Below are positions 6,030 to 13,287 of a stretch of 64,000 bases of DNA, one piece after another (the stretch's first letter is position 1; every line of letters begins with the position of its first letter). The notes below the pieces were generated by a model. The model saw only the letters and a program-made list of their open reading frames with translations. It did not search any database and had not been told where the DNA came from. Source of the stretch: Vibrio gazogenes (GTDB taxonomy: Bacteria > Pseudomonadota > Gammaproteobacteria > Enterobacterales > Vibrionaceae). The position numbers and the translations under genes are program-made. The stretch lies in assembly GCF_002196515.1 (NCBI RefSeq), contig NZ_CP018835.1, positions 2,108,001 through 2,172,000 on the forward strand. Reading direction: 5' to 3'.

Positions 6030-7871
6030 ATGATTGCAAGGAATGCGTTTAATTACACTGTCGATAGAATATTGAGACGACGCTGTGTGCCTGTTGCTGG
6101 TGCTGGTATATCTATGTCAAGTTCTTCGCCAAGCACTGAGAAGGTTCATAATGTCAAATGGATGGTGAATACCCTAAAAAAAGAGTTATTTAAGCTTCGA
6201 TCGGCTCGATATAAAGCTGAAGATCATGGGACTATATGCAAGTGCTGGTGCTCGCATGAACTCGAAGCTCTTGGTCATAAAATCACTGGTGAAACCTGTA
6301 AAGGAGTGTGTTTTTTCTGTGATATTACCAAGGCCGCGAGCGCTAATCAGCTGGGCTGCCTGTCTGAGCTGTATCTGTGGGAGTTTGCTAGCCTCGATGT
6401 TGGTTATAAGAGCTTGGTAGAGGTTCTGAAAATTGATCAATATCGAGATCTATGCCCAACGCCTGCTCATTACTACATAGCCAAGTTGTCACGAGAGGGG
6501 CTGATTAATGAAGTAATAACCACCAACTACGACTGCAACTTTGAAAAGGCCTATGTTGAATTGAGCGGTGCAAGTAATTCAGATGTAATTTCCTGTCTTG
6601 ACGATTACCGTAAAAAAGGCGCTGAGATTGGAGATGTCAATGTCAATCGTCTAAAGGTCTTTAAGGTAAATGGTTGTGCTGAGAGACTTGTTGATACTGA
6701 TTTTAAAAAGAGATACGAATCGATACTTCTCACTGAGCGACAGCTCCAAAAATGGCGGAACAGACAATGGGCTGCTGATGTTTTTAGAGATCGACTTAGA
6801 AGTAAATCACTGATTTTTGTGGGTTTTGGTAGCGACGAGCCACAAGTGCATCACACTCTTCAGACGGTTTTGGACGAGTATACAGATGAACTTGAAGATA
6901 ATGACAAAGAGGTTTTGGAAACACATTCTGCACCAATAGTTGCAGTTTTTGACGCTTACCCAACTTTTCACCAGCAGCAAATCGTCAATACCTACGCCTT
7001 GCACCACAAGAAACATCCGCAGGGCGGCGATAAGTTAATTATTCGACATCCTGATAGAGAACAGAACTTAACAGCAGATGAACTCTGGAAAAGTATTTAT
7101 GAGCGAGTAGCAAGAACTTTAATTGTTGAAGCCTTAAAAACCAGTATTCAGTCAATGAATGCAAGCTTTACTTCTGTCTTACCATTTTCCGAAGTCATTC
7201 TTCATCAAGTTATATCAACACTCGAAGGTACATTCTTAGACGATTCCGACTACTGCACTGCGACACCTACGTGGCTAGACTCTATTTCTGGTGTTATCAG
7301 TGCCGGCAGCGCCGATCAGGAAGCATATTCTGCATTAGCTGCTAGTTTATCTAAGCTCAATGGTAGACAAGCGAAAGAGTATGATCCTATAAATGAAAAC
7401 AAAGCTCTTATGTCTGAGCTTGTAACATTGCTGTTTTTATTTGAAGGTCTCCTTTCTCCAATTTCGGAACAAGATCTGGAAGGTGGCATTGCGTTATCAT
7501 TCAAACATTCTGAGGCGAGATTCACTGGCGATAAGCTTCTTTATCTTAATGCAGATCCCTCATTTGTCTCTTCCGGGGATGAAGTAAATGTTCCGATAGG
7601 TAATAACCATCTGGCTCTCGCTCTAGGGCAGGCTGGTGCTCATATTCGTCCAAGCCTGCGCAGGGTTATTAATAAAGATACGGCGGCAGGTTCTATCACT
7701 CCAAAGATAATAGTGACTTTGGGGTGGCAACATATTTTTCACCAAAAGCCTTATGATGGGAATAAAGACACTGTCGCAGAAACGCTCTTAGATGCAGTTG
7801 ACTCTCCCACAAACTACTTTTATGCCAACCAGCCGAGTATCAAGCGGCGAACCTACTTACGAGAAGCTTAA
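6030..7871 (+). CDS. SIR2-domain defence effector (Lamassu-Sir2 LmuA-like)
   Basis: 613 residues with an N-terminal SIR2 domain (about 1-310): NAD-binding 'VPVAGAGIS' (20-28), 'EVITTNYDCNFEKA' (161-174) and 'LIFVGFGSDEP' (261-271). SIR2 effectors in phage defence deplete NAD+. Two oddities: a Cys-rich insertion (C70, C72, C74, C90, C94, C97) just after GAGIS, which could bind zinc, and 'FKVNGCAE' (211-218), where the catalytic His of the usual K-x-HG motif is Asn. The C-terminal half (about 340-613) is unrecognised and may bind partners. It is the first gene of a tight operon (2-bp gap, then 8-bp overlap) ending in an SMC-type ATPase. Effector / small protein / SMC order is that of Lamassu (DdmABC-type) systems. 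Other SIR2-plus-ATPase systems cannot be excluded. Confidence 0.75.
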   Translation: MIARNAFNYTVDRILRRRCVPVAGAGISMSSSSPSTEKVHNVKWMVNTLKKELFKLRSARYKAEDHGTICKCWCSHELEALGHKITGETCKGVCFFCDITKAASANQLGCLSELYLWEFASLDVGYKSLVEVLKIDQYRDLCPTPAHYYIAKLSREGLINEVITTNYDCNFEKAYVELSGASNSDVISCLDDYRKKGAEIGDVNVNRLKVFKVNGCAERLVDTDFKKRYESILLTERQLQKWRNRQWAADVFRDRLRSKSLIFVGFGSDEPQVHHTLQTVLDEYTDELEDNDKEVLETHSAPIVAVFDAYPTFHQQQIVNTYALHHKKHPQGGDKLIIRHPDREQNLTADELWKSIYERVARTLIVEALKTSIQSMNASFTSVLPFSEVILHQVISTLEGTFLDDSDYCTATPTWLDSISGVISAGSADQEAYSALAASLSKLNGRQAKEYDPINENKALMSELVTLLFLFEGLLSPISEQDLEGGIALSFKHSEARFTGDKLLYLNADPSFVSSGDEVNVPIGNNHLALALGQAGAHIRPSLRRVINKDTAAGSITPKIIVTLGWQHIFHQKPYDGNKDTVAETLLDAVDSPTNYFYANQPSIKRRTYLREA

Positions 7872-7873
7872 GA

Positions 7874-8497
7874 ATGGAATCATTATTGGAGATTAGTTTT
7901 GCAGACTGTGAGCCAGCAAGAAGAGATATCTATCCTGTGTCTGTCCATTGCCACTCCGCTTGTAATCTGGTGGTTTGGCGCTCTGATTCGGAACCAAGTG
8001 AAGAGGAAATGGGTGAGCTAAAGAAATATGTTGCCCGCCTGATGGATCGCCTCACAGACCTGATGCATGACTACCAGAAGTTTGCGCCTTTAGTTGCTCT
8101 TATTGATATGCATAAGAAATCCGATTCTTGGTTACAGCTTATGGGTGATCAAGATTGGCACCGGGGACGTTTTGTTCTTCAAGCCGTAAGATCATTTGAA
8201 GGAAAATCAGTAGAAGATGCAAAGAAGCGTTGGTTAGGGGAGCTGGCCTCAAGTGAATATACTCCTAGGAGAATAACAGCCCAAGATTTTTCTTCTGTAC
8301 TTTCTGAAGCTGTTAAAAACGCTAAACCTCCCAGAGGCGTTGAGCCGCAGCTATTTACTCGATTTACGGATATTTTAAAGGTTTCTGTGGATACTGGTGA
8401 AAATGATAGCGTTGCTCAAATCTGGCAGGATGAACTTGTTAAGGACATCAATGACCTATTAGGTAAACCAGTTTTGGAGGTAACTTCTCTTGGGTAA
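7874..8497 (+). CDS. Small accessory subunit (LmuC-like) of SIR2-SMC system
   Basis: 207 residues, soluble, with no recognisable catalytic motif. Residues about 45-75 form an amphipathic helix ('EEEMGELKKYVARLMDRLTD'). It starts 2 bp after the SIR2 gene stop, and its stop lies 8 bp inside the SMC gene. Its size and position between effector and SMC ATPase match LmuC/DdmB, the accessory protein that bridges the SMC-like dimer to the effector in Lamassu systems. The assignment rests on context, not on sequence signatures I can verify. Confidence 0.6.
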   Translation: MESLLEISFADCEPARRDIYPVSVHCHSACNLVVWRSDSEPSEEEMGELKKYVARLMDRLTDLMHDYQKFAPLVALIDMHKKSDSWLQLMGDQDWHRGRFVLQAVRSFEGKSVEDAKKRWLGELASSEYTPRRITAQDFSSVLSEAVKNAKPPRGVEPQLFTRFTDILKVSVDTGENDSVAQIWQDELVKDINDLLGKPVLEVTSLG

Positions 8498-10661
8498 CAA
8501 TATCGATACTATTCAGTCTATAGGACTGGAAAATTTCAAAGGCTACCGAGCTTCAGAAGATGGGGGCCCCAAAGAGCTTGATTTTACGATAGCAGGTCAG
8601 CCTGCCGACCTTATTTTGGTGACGGGTAAAAACGGGGTAGGTAAAACTTCTTTGTTAGAAGCAATGGACTGGGTACTTAATCAGTCTAATGTTGGTGCAG
8701 GTGGTTTTATAACCACTAAGGAGAGCAAGGGTGCGGTATCTATAAATGGCAAGAGGTTTGAGCTTAACGGTAAGGCTAAAACTGACCATAAGAAACTCAG
8801 TACAGTAGCCTCATTTTTTTATCAAGAAAATATTGCTGGGCTTGCATGTGACGAAATCATTCAACTATTAGAGCCTGAAAACAAGCCGGGCGAAGAGATT
8901 AAGCGGAGCTTGAAGGCGTTACAAGCAAAGTTAGAAGACTGGCAGCGCCAGCTACATATGCTGAAGTATAGAAAAAACTATGACGAAGAAAGAAAAACTC
9001 TAGCTGGAAGAGTTAATGAGCTTGTCGATAAGCTCCCTCACGATCTGCCGTTTCGTCAGTTGTTAGTCGATAGTACGTTGACCTTAAAGAATGGCAACCT
9101 ACAAAATAAATGGGATTCTCAAATCCGCAACCTTTCTAGCTCCATCGGAAACTTCAGTAACTTGGCTGAACCGATAGGATCACAACTTCCTGACCAGTTG
9201 AGCCATATTGGGCATAGTTTGTTGGAGTATCGAGGCCGTCAGGTCGATTTTTCTGAGAAAGGAAATGAACCACCTGCCTTTACCAAAGAATTCTTATCTA
9301 CTATTCAGTCTTTACCAGCAAACTTGTTCATAAAAAAGTGGTCAGAAGATACTATCTTGGCCCCCTCTGAACTCGAGAATACTTTATTCGTAGGCTCAGA
9401 TACTGACATTTACGCTGATACAGTAGATGAACTGGAGAAACAACGAATTGAGTTAACCTACGAATACCAAAGGCTTAATAAGCTACAAGCGCAGCTGCAA
9501 GGAGACGGCAGCTCGCTCCTAACTTGGATTGATGGCTTTACTGACAATGTTAGTAGCTGGTTAGAGGCTTGGGACGAGCATCCTGATATTTCAGATGTTA
9601 TTGATTTGAAACAGGGGTTACAGGTTCAATTGGAAAAATTGTCGACATTGACGACTGCACGTTCTGTTGAAATCAGAGGGAAGATAGAGAAGGTTACCTT
9701 AAGAGGGCAAGCTGTTACCGCTAGTCTCAATCAGATAAAGCGCTCTCAGGTGGTTGTGAGAGATATAAATGCTCATTCAAATCAGCTTTCACAACTTCTA
9801 AATGAACCTAACCTTACTGTTGAGGGGTTAACTGACTATGTTAGTAATTATCTTGAAACGATAAAAACTCCAGTTGCAGAGGGTGCTTCAGTCGTTTCTG
9901 AAACCGATATTATTCATCAGCTTGGCAGGGTGTTTACTAACTGGTCAGCTTTAGAGATCCAGAAGGTAGAAGACGAAGCCAACGCAATTGATTGGGATGG
10001 TTTAGAGCACGCAGAGAAAATGATCACCGATGCTCTGGCTATAAGTAAACAGGAATCGAGTGCAAGAAGTCAGTTGCTATCAGCTGTTGAGGTAATACCG
10101 CAAGCTGAACTTGATCAATTGTTAAAAAACATGAATCAGCTTCTTGCAAGCTTCCATTTTCCCGATGATTTTCTGCCTATCGAGCTTAAAAACGATGGCA
10201 CTCCGAAAACACCAAAGTGGGGTTTTAAGACGAAGTCTGATGTACCGTTCGACGACCTATCAACAGGTCAAAAATCCCAGCTAGCAATTTGTTGGACAAT
10301 AAACTTAAACTTGGCCTTATCAGAACAATTAGGCCATAGGGTTATCGGATTTGATGACTTTACTACTTCTCTTGATATGAACCAGCTAATTCCTGCTGCC
10401 GTGCTGCTTCGTAAGCTGGCGTACGCCGATGCTAACGATAGTTGGAAAAGACAGGTCATTGTTACCAGTCACCATGAAGATTTGACGAACCGGATGCTTG
10501 ACTTTTTGCTCCCACCTCAAGGCAAGTCAATGAAAGTAATCCAGTTCGAAGACTGGCTACCTAGATCAGGGCCGGAATTTAAGTGCTATAACGTTGATAT
10601 GGGTAAGGTGAAAGAAGACGGTCTACAAGATGCGGTTAAGCGTGTTGTTCAAACCACTTAA
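8490..10661 (+). CDS. SMC/RecF-like ATPase (LmuB-like) of SIR2-SMC system
   Basis: 723 residues: Walker A 'VTGKNGVGKTSLLEA' (44-58), a long charged, coiled-coil-prone middle (about 130-560), ABC signature 'DDLSTGQKSQLA' (588-599), Walker B 'VIGFDDF' (618-624) followed by 'TTSLD' and an H-loop 'VTSHHED'. No CxxC zinc hook is visible. Walker B carries D-D where SMC/Rad50 proteins usually have D-E. The start is TTG at 8490, set by an SD (ggagg, 8476-8480) and by the Walker A spacing; it overlaps the previous gene by 8 bp. In Lamassu such proteins sense foreign DNA and release the effector; that role here is inferred. No second ATPase or nuclease gene follows. Confidence 0.8.
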   Translation: MGNNIDTIQSIGLENFKGYRASEDGGPKELDFTIAGQPADLILVTGKNGVGKTSLLEAMDWVLNQSNVGAGGFITTKESKGAVSINGKRFELNGKAKTDHKKLSTVASFFYQENIAGLACDEIIQLLEPENKPGEEIKRSLKALQAKLEDWQRQLHMLKYRKNYDEERKTLAGRVNELVDKLPHDLPFRQLLVDSTLTLKNGNLQNKWDSQIRNLSSSIGNFSNLAEPIGSQLPDQLSHIGHSLLEYRGRQVDFSEKGNEPPAFTKEFLSTIQSLPANLFIKKWSEDTILAPSELENTLFVGSDTDIYADTVDELEKQRIELTYEYQRLNKLQAQLQGDGSSLLTWIDGFTDNVSSWLEAWDEHPDISDVIDLKQGLQVQLEKLSTLTTARSVEIRGKIEKVTLRGQAVTASLNQIKRSQVVVRDINAHSNQLSQLLNEPNLTVEGLTDYVSNYLETIKTPVAEGASVVSETDIIHQLGRVFTNWSALEIQKVEDEANAIDWDGLEHAEKMITDALAISKQESSARSQLLSAVEVIPQAELDQLLKNMNQLLASFHFPDDFLPIELKNDGTPKTPKWGFKTKSDVPFDDLSTGQKSQLAICWTINLNLALSEQLGHRVIGFDDFTTSLDMNQLIPAAVLLRKLAYADANDSWKRQVIVTSHHEDLTNRMLDFLLPPQGKSMKVIQFEDWLPRSGPEFKCYNVDMGKVKEDGLQDAVKRVVQTT

Positions 10662-10745
10662 TGTGTTGAAATCACTGTCCTGAATATCCAGTAAACTAGC
10701 ATATTTAAGGTCTTAGGTTTGGAGAACGAGTAAACACTTTAAACG
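10662..10745. other. 3' flank of the SIR2-SMC operon
   Basis: Short AT-rich spacer after the SMC gene; no terminator hairpin with a T-run is evident in it. Confidence 0.3.
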
Positions 10746-10939
10746 TCCGCTAATAGCCGGATTTGGACATAGAGATGATGCTCAGTTCACGTATAAAAGT
10801 TCCTGCACGCGGATAAATTACTCGCTGCGCTCGCAGTTTGCGGTGAGCGCGGCGTTAAGCCATAGAAAATTTAATCCGAAACTGATGAGTTAGAGTTAAA
10901 GCTTTAATTCGGAAATGTCCAAAAACGTGTTTAAGCGGA
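10746..10939. mobile_element. MITE-like structured intergenic element
   Basis: 194 bp bounded by 25-bp inverted repeats: 10746-10770 and 10915-10939 match at 19 of 25 positions, with the outer TCCGCT and the inner TTTGGACAT fully conserved. Inside it is a GC-rich hairpin (CGCTGCGCTC 10823-10832 with GAGCGCGGCG 10845-10854, one mismatch) ending in GCGTTAAG, which resembles the right half of an integron attC. There are also two near-identical TTTAAT[C/T]CG words. No ORF is present. It could be a MITE, a solitary attC-like site, or a structured 3' UTR of the defence operon. Confidence 0.4.
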
Positions 10940-10987
10940 TGGTCAAGGCCTGTGGATGGTCAAGGCCTGTGATGGTCAAGGCCGTGT
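10937..10987 (+). repeat. Three tandem 17-bp repeats
   Basis: ggatggtcaaggcctgt occurs at 10937-10953 and again at 10954-10970, with a diverged third copy at 10971-10987. The array begins inside the right inverted repeat of the preceding element. It has no spacers, so it is not CRISPR. Likely replication slippage. Confidence 0.75.
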
Positions 10988-11006
10988 GAAGCTTACGTAC
11001 AGAAGC

Positions 11007-11040
11007 AAAAAAAGAATGGGGAGCGAGATTGCTCCCCATT
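11007..11040 (-). terminator. Rho-independent terminator for the minus-strand small genes
   Basis: AATGGGGAGC (11015-11024) and GCTCCCCATT (11031-11040) form a perfect 10-bp stem with a 6-nt loop. On the minus strand it is followed by a run of seven T (11007-11013 are A on the plus strand). It lies 26 bp beyond the stop of the gene ending at 11067. A T-run on the plus side (11044 onward) means it could also act in the other direction. Confidence 0.85.
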
Positions 11041-11066
11041 GTCGTTTTTTATCGTTGCTGGTGGTA

Positions 11067-11294
11067 TTACTTTTCTTTCACGGCTTCACAGCCTTCAGGA
11101 ACGGTGATGCTCGCTACGTCCTTACCTGCCTGTTGCGCCGCTTTCACATCCATTTTGTATTGAGTGCATTTGCCAACACTGACGTTGACGACTCCCGAAT
11201 CTGCGGATGGGTTGCCGCCCAGTGTTCCACCAGCAAAGGCGGAAGAGGTAGAGAAAACTAACGCTGTAGCGATGAGTAGAGATGACTTGTTCAT
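11067..11294 (-). CDS. Small secreted/periplasmic protein of unknown function
   Basis: 75 residues. Residues 1-22 are a clear Sec signal peptide (K at position 3, hydrophobic 'LLIATALVF', cleavage after 'SSAFA'). The mature part is about 53 residues, starts Gly-rich and contains two cysteines ('VGKCTQY' and 'PEGCEAV') that could form one disulfide in the periplasm. It is the last gene of a minus-strand group that includes a lipoprotein and a WYL regulator, and a strong terminator follows. I do not recognise the family. Confidence 0.75.
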   Translation of the reverse strand: MNKSSLLIATALVFSTSSAFAGGTLGGNPSADSGVVNVSVGKCTQYKMDVKAAQQAGKDVASITVPEGCEAVKEK

Positions 11295-11341
11295 GGTTTA
11301 TCCTTACGAGTTGGTTGAGTGTGTTATTTGGGAATTGGAAG

Positions 11342-11710
11342 TTAGAAGGTGTAGACAAAGGTGCCAGCGCTGGAGGTGACTTCGATTTCTTTCACGTTGT
11401 CTACGGTGCAGTTGTTGCTGTATCCGGTGTAGGTTTGGCTGAACTGCAATGAAACGTTTCTTGATAGCTCAGAGGCTGTGCCCACAGGTAATCGGCAGTT
11501 GCCTCGGTTAATCACCACATTGCTGATTACGGTGCTGTCGGTGATGGCTTGCAGGTCAAAAACCAATGTTCCCCAATGCGAGTTAGTCGATATCGACACT
11601 TCAATATCTGCGGTTGCTGCTTGAGTCTCTTCTTGGTCGCCACAAGCGGTGAGCCCGATAAACAGGATGGTCATAGCGGCGTATCGGAGTAGGGGGTTGG
11701 TTAATGTCAT
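11342..11710 (-). CDS. Small lipoprotein of unknown function
   Basis: 122 residues with a type II signal peptide: a hydrophobic stretch 'YAAMTILFIGLTAC' whose lipobox is L-T-A-C (Cys at about 23). No Asp follows the Cys (it is G, then D), so outer-membrane sorting is plausible. The mature domain is beta-rich ('TADIEVSISTN', 'EIEVTSSAGTFVYTF') with two further cysteines (C-R-L-P and N-N-C-T). It lies 47 bp upstream of the small secreted protein gene on the same strand, so they may act together at the envelope. Function unknown. Confidence 0.75.
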   Translation of the reverse strand: MTLTNPLLRYAAMTILFIGLTACGDQEETQAATADIEVSISTNSHWGTLVFDLQAITDSTVISNVVINRGNCRLPVGTASELSRNVSLQFSQTYTGYSNNCTVDNVKEIEVTSSAGTFVYTF

Positions 11711-11740
11711 AACGGTGCTCTCCTTATCGGTGAGTGAAAT

Positions 11741-12475
11741 TCAGGACGCACTGATTCCATCGTGTTCACGCATGAACCGTTCAAGGTTGAAATCAGTCGG
11801 ATAGGTAAAAGAAAACGTCGATACACAGGCCTCATCAATCAAAGGCAAGGCGAGGGTGCGTATCGTGTGTTGGCCGGATAACCGAAAGAGCAGCAAGAGC
11901 GCGTCACACTGAACCGAGAGTCCCAGTGGCTCAATGAGCGCCTTCTCTTGCTGCAATACTTGGCTAGATATCTTGAGCATACGGTTGTGCAGTAATGCCG
12001 TGTGTACCGCATTCAACACGTGCCGTTGCTCGTCACTCCACTCGCGAATAGTGGGTAATGCCACATGTACTTTGGCTAACCATGCTTGCTCTTTTGAATG
12101 TGCTGAACCCTTGTGTGACAAGGGTTTGTCTCTCTCCGAGGAGGACCTTTGCCCATGATTCAGTGCATCAGGAACTAGCGGTAGTAAGTACTTGTTGGTC
12201 AGTTGCCAATAGAGCATTTCCTGTTTGTTGAGTTTCAGTAATTGCTCTGAGGTTTTGCGATAAACATGGGGCATGCTCATCGAATCACACTCCACGTTGA
12301 ACACCTCCACAATGACTTCATCGAGGTAGCGTTTAATGCTGCGCGTGGTGCGGTGGATATCGAGTAGGGCTAACTGCTGCTGCAACTCCCTAACGGTGAT
12401 CCATCGATGTTGAGGAATAAGCATCAGCGTGTGCAGCAAAGCGGATAACCCTTCAATGCTGGTTTTATTGCTCAT
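11741..12475 (-). CDS. WYL-domain transcriptional regulator
   Basis: 244 residues. An N-terminal winged HTH (about 8-60: 'LSALLHTLMLIPQHRWITVRE', 'RTTRSIKRYLDEV') is followed, after a charged Ser-rich linker, by a C-terminal WYL-type domain ('EKALIEPLGLSVQCDALLLL', about 168-190) and a terminal 'FNLERFMREH' helix. WYL proteins of this layout commonly repress phage-defence and mobile-element genes. It is in line with the two small exported-protein genes downstream, and two palindromic sites lie 40-86 bp upstream of its start, suggesting autoregulation. It may also control the defence genes in this island. Confidence 0.8.
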   Translation of the reverse strand: MSNKTSIEGLSALLHTLMLIPQHRWITVRELQQQLALLDIHRTTRSIKRYLDEVIVEVFNVECDSMSMPHVYRKTSEQLLKLNKQEMLYWQLTNKYLLPLVPDALNHGQRSSSERDKPLSHKGSAHSKEQAWLAKVHVALPTIREWSDEQRHVLNAVHTALLHNRMLKISSQVLQQEKALIEPLGLSVQCDALLLLFRLSGQHTIRTLALPLIDEACVSTFSFTYPTDFNLERFMREHDGISAS

Positions 12476-12515
12476 GACTACGCTCTCAATACATCAAAGC
12501 TCCACACCGGAGTCG

Positions 12516-12561
12516 GACATTTAATGTCGGGAGAATAGAGGTGGGTCAGACACATAATGTC
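12516..12561. promoter_or_regulatory. Candidate operator pair upstream of the WYL gene
   Basis: GACATTTAATGTC (12516-12528) is a perfect 13-bp palindrome. A related copy, GACACATAATGTC, lies at 12549-12561. The starts are 33 bp apart, about three helical turns. Both are just upstream of the WYL gene start at 12475 and beyond the end of the gene at 12614, which fits autoregulatory operators. Confidence 0.5.
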
Positions 12562-12613
12562 CAACGGTGAAAACAGCATCAATCGGCATCACCAAAGCGT
12601 GAGCCGATTAACA

Positions 12614-12790
12614 TTAACGAGACTTATGCTTATCACTGAGCTCTACAATGGCTGCTAATAACCCAATCAACAGCACCACTAGAAACCCTAAGCTGGATAA
12701 GGCTCCAATAGCACCGAAGAATGGAGATAATGAGAACAACGTAATAAGAGCAGTGACAAGTTTGATGATTTGTAGAAGAAGGGAAGTCAT
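12614..12790 (-). CDS. 58-residue membrane microprotein
   Basis: A short ORF beginning ATG at 12790 and ending TAA at 12614-12616. The translation 'MTSLLLQIIKLVTALITL' continues through one or two hydrophobic segments (about 3-22 and 33-50, 'LGFLVVLLIGLLAAIVEL') to a basic tail 'SDKHKSR'. It starts 3 bp after the stop of the DUF2787 gene, so it is probably translationally coupled to it. Hydrophobicity and operon position support a real small membrane protein; function unknown. Confidence 0.6.
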   Translation of the reverse strand: MTSLLLQIIKLVTALITLFSLSPFFGAIGALSSLGFLVVLLIGLLAAIVELSDKHKSR

Positions 12791-12793
12791 GAG

Positions 12794-13237
12794 TTATTGC
12801 GGAGTGACGGCTATCTCGTCGTAAGCGTCCATATCGACATAGGCCAGAAAGTTATTCTCCCATAGGCGATACAGCTCTTTGGCATCACGGCTACCTTGCA
12901 TCGGTATCCAGCCACGATAGGCCATAAAGAACTGCCCAACTCGAAAATCAAAGTCCAAGTTGCGCTCTAGCTCTGGGTAGTAGTTGCCCATATACGCAAA
13001 GTCGGTGATGTACTCGATGCTCCATTCCCCTGTTGAGGTTTGGCAAATCGCCATCTCAACCGGATGGAAGCCGCCTTCATCCGCGCTGTATGTTTTATCG
13101 CGAAAGTTAAACACCAGATAACGGCTGGTGGTCAGTGCTTCATCACTCAGCAAATGAGTGGTGAGTTGCTCACTTAACAGCTTATGCAGTTTCTTTGACA
13201 CAGGTAGTAATGATGCTGTGAAGTTTAATTTGGACAT
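12794..13237 (-). CDS. DUF2787 family protein, copy 1
   Basis: 147 residues carrying the DUF2787 signature: 'NFRDKTYSADEGGFHPVEMAI' (about 44-64), 'WSIEYITDFAYMGNYYPELE' (about 71-92) and 'FFMAYRGWIPMQGSRDAKELYRLW'. DUF2787 proteins are common in Vibrio and Shewanella genomic islands, often next to RadC-like genes as here; their function is not known. A strong SD (AAGGAGG) precedes the start at 13237. The next gene upstream is a diverged paralogue of the same length. Confidence 0.85.
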   Translation of the reverse strand: MSKLNFTASLLPVSKKLHKLLSEQLTTHLLSDEALTTSRYLVFNFRDKTYSADEGGFHPVEMAICQTSTGEWSIEYITDFAYMGNYYPELERNLDFDFRVGQFFMAYRGWIPMQGSRDAKELYRLWENNFLAYVDMDAYDEIAVTPQ

Positions 13238-13287
13238 AGTGAGTCCTCCTTGTTTCAGGATTCAAATAAGAAATGAGGGGTTAGGAT

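Noticed and set aside
10937..10987. Possible CRISPR-like repeats
   Set aside because: The three 17-bp units are directly adjacent with no spacers, and no cas genes are near.
10956..11261. 101-codon plus-strand ORF antisense to the small secreted protein gene
   Set aside because: It runs through a perfect terminator hairpin, has no family features, and lies opposite a gene with a clear signal peptide.
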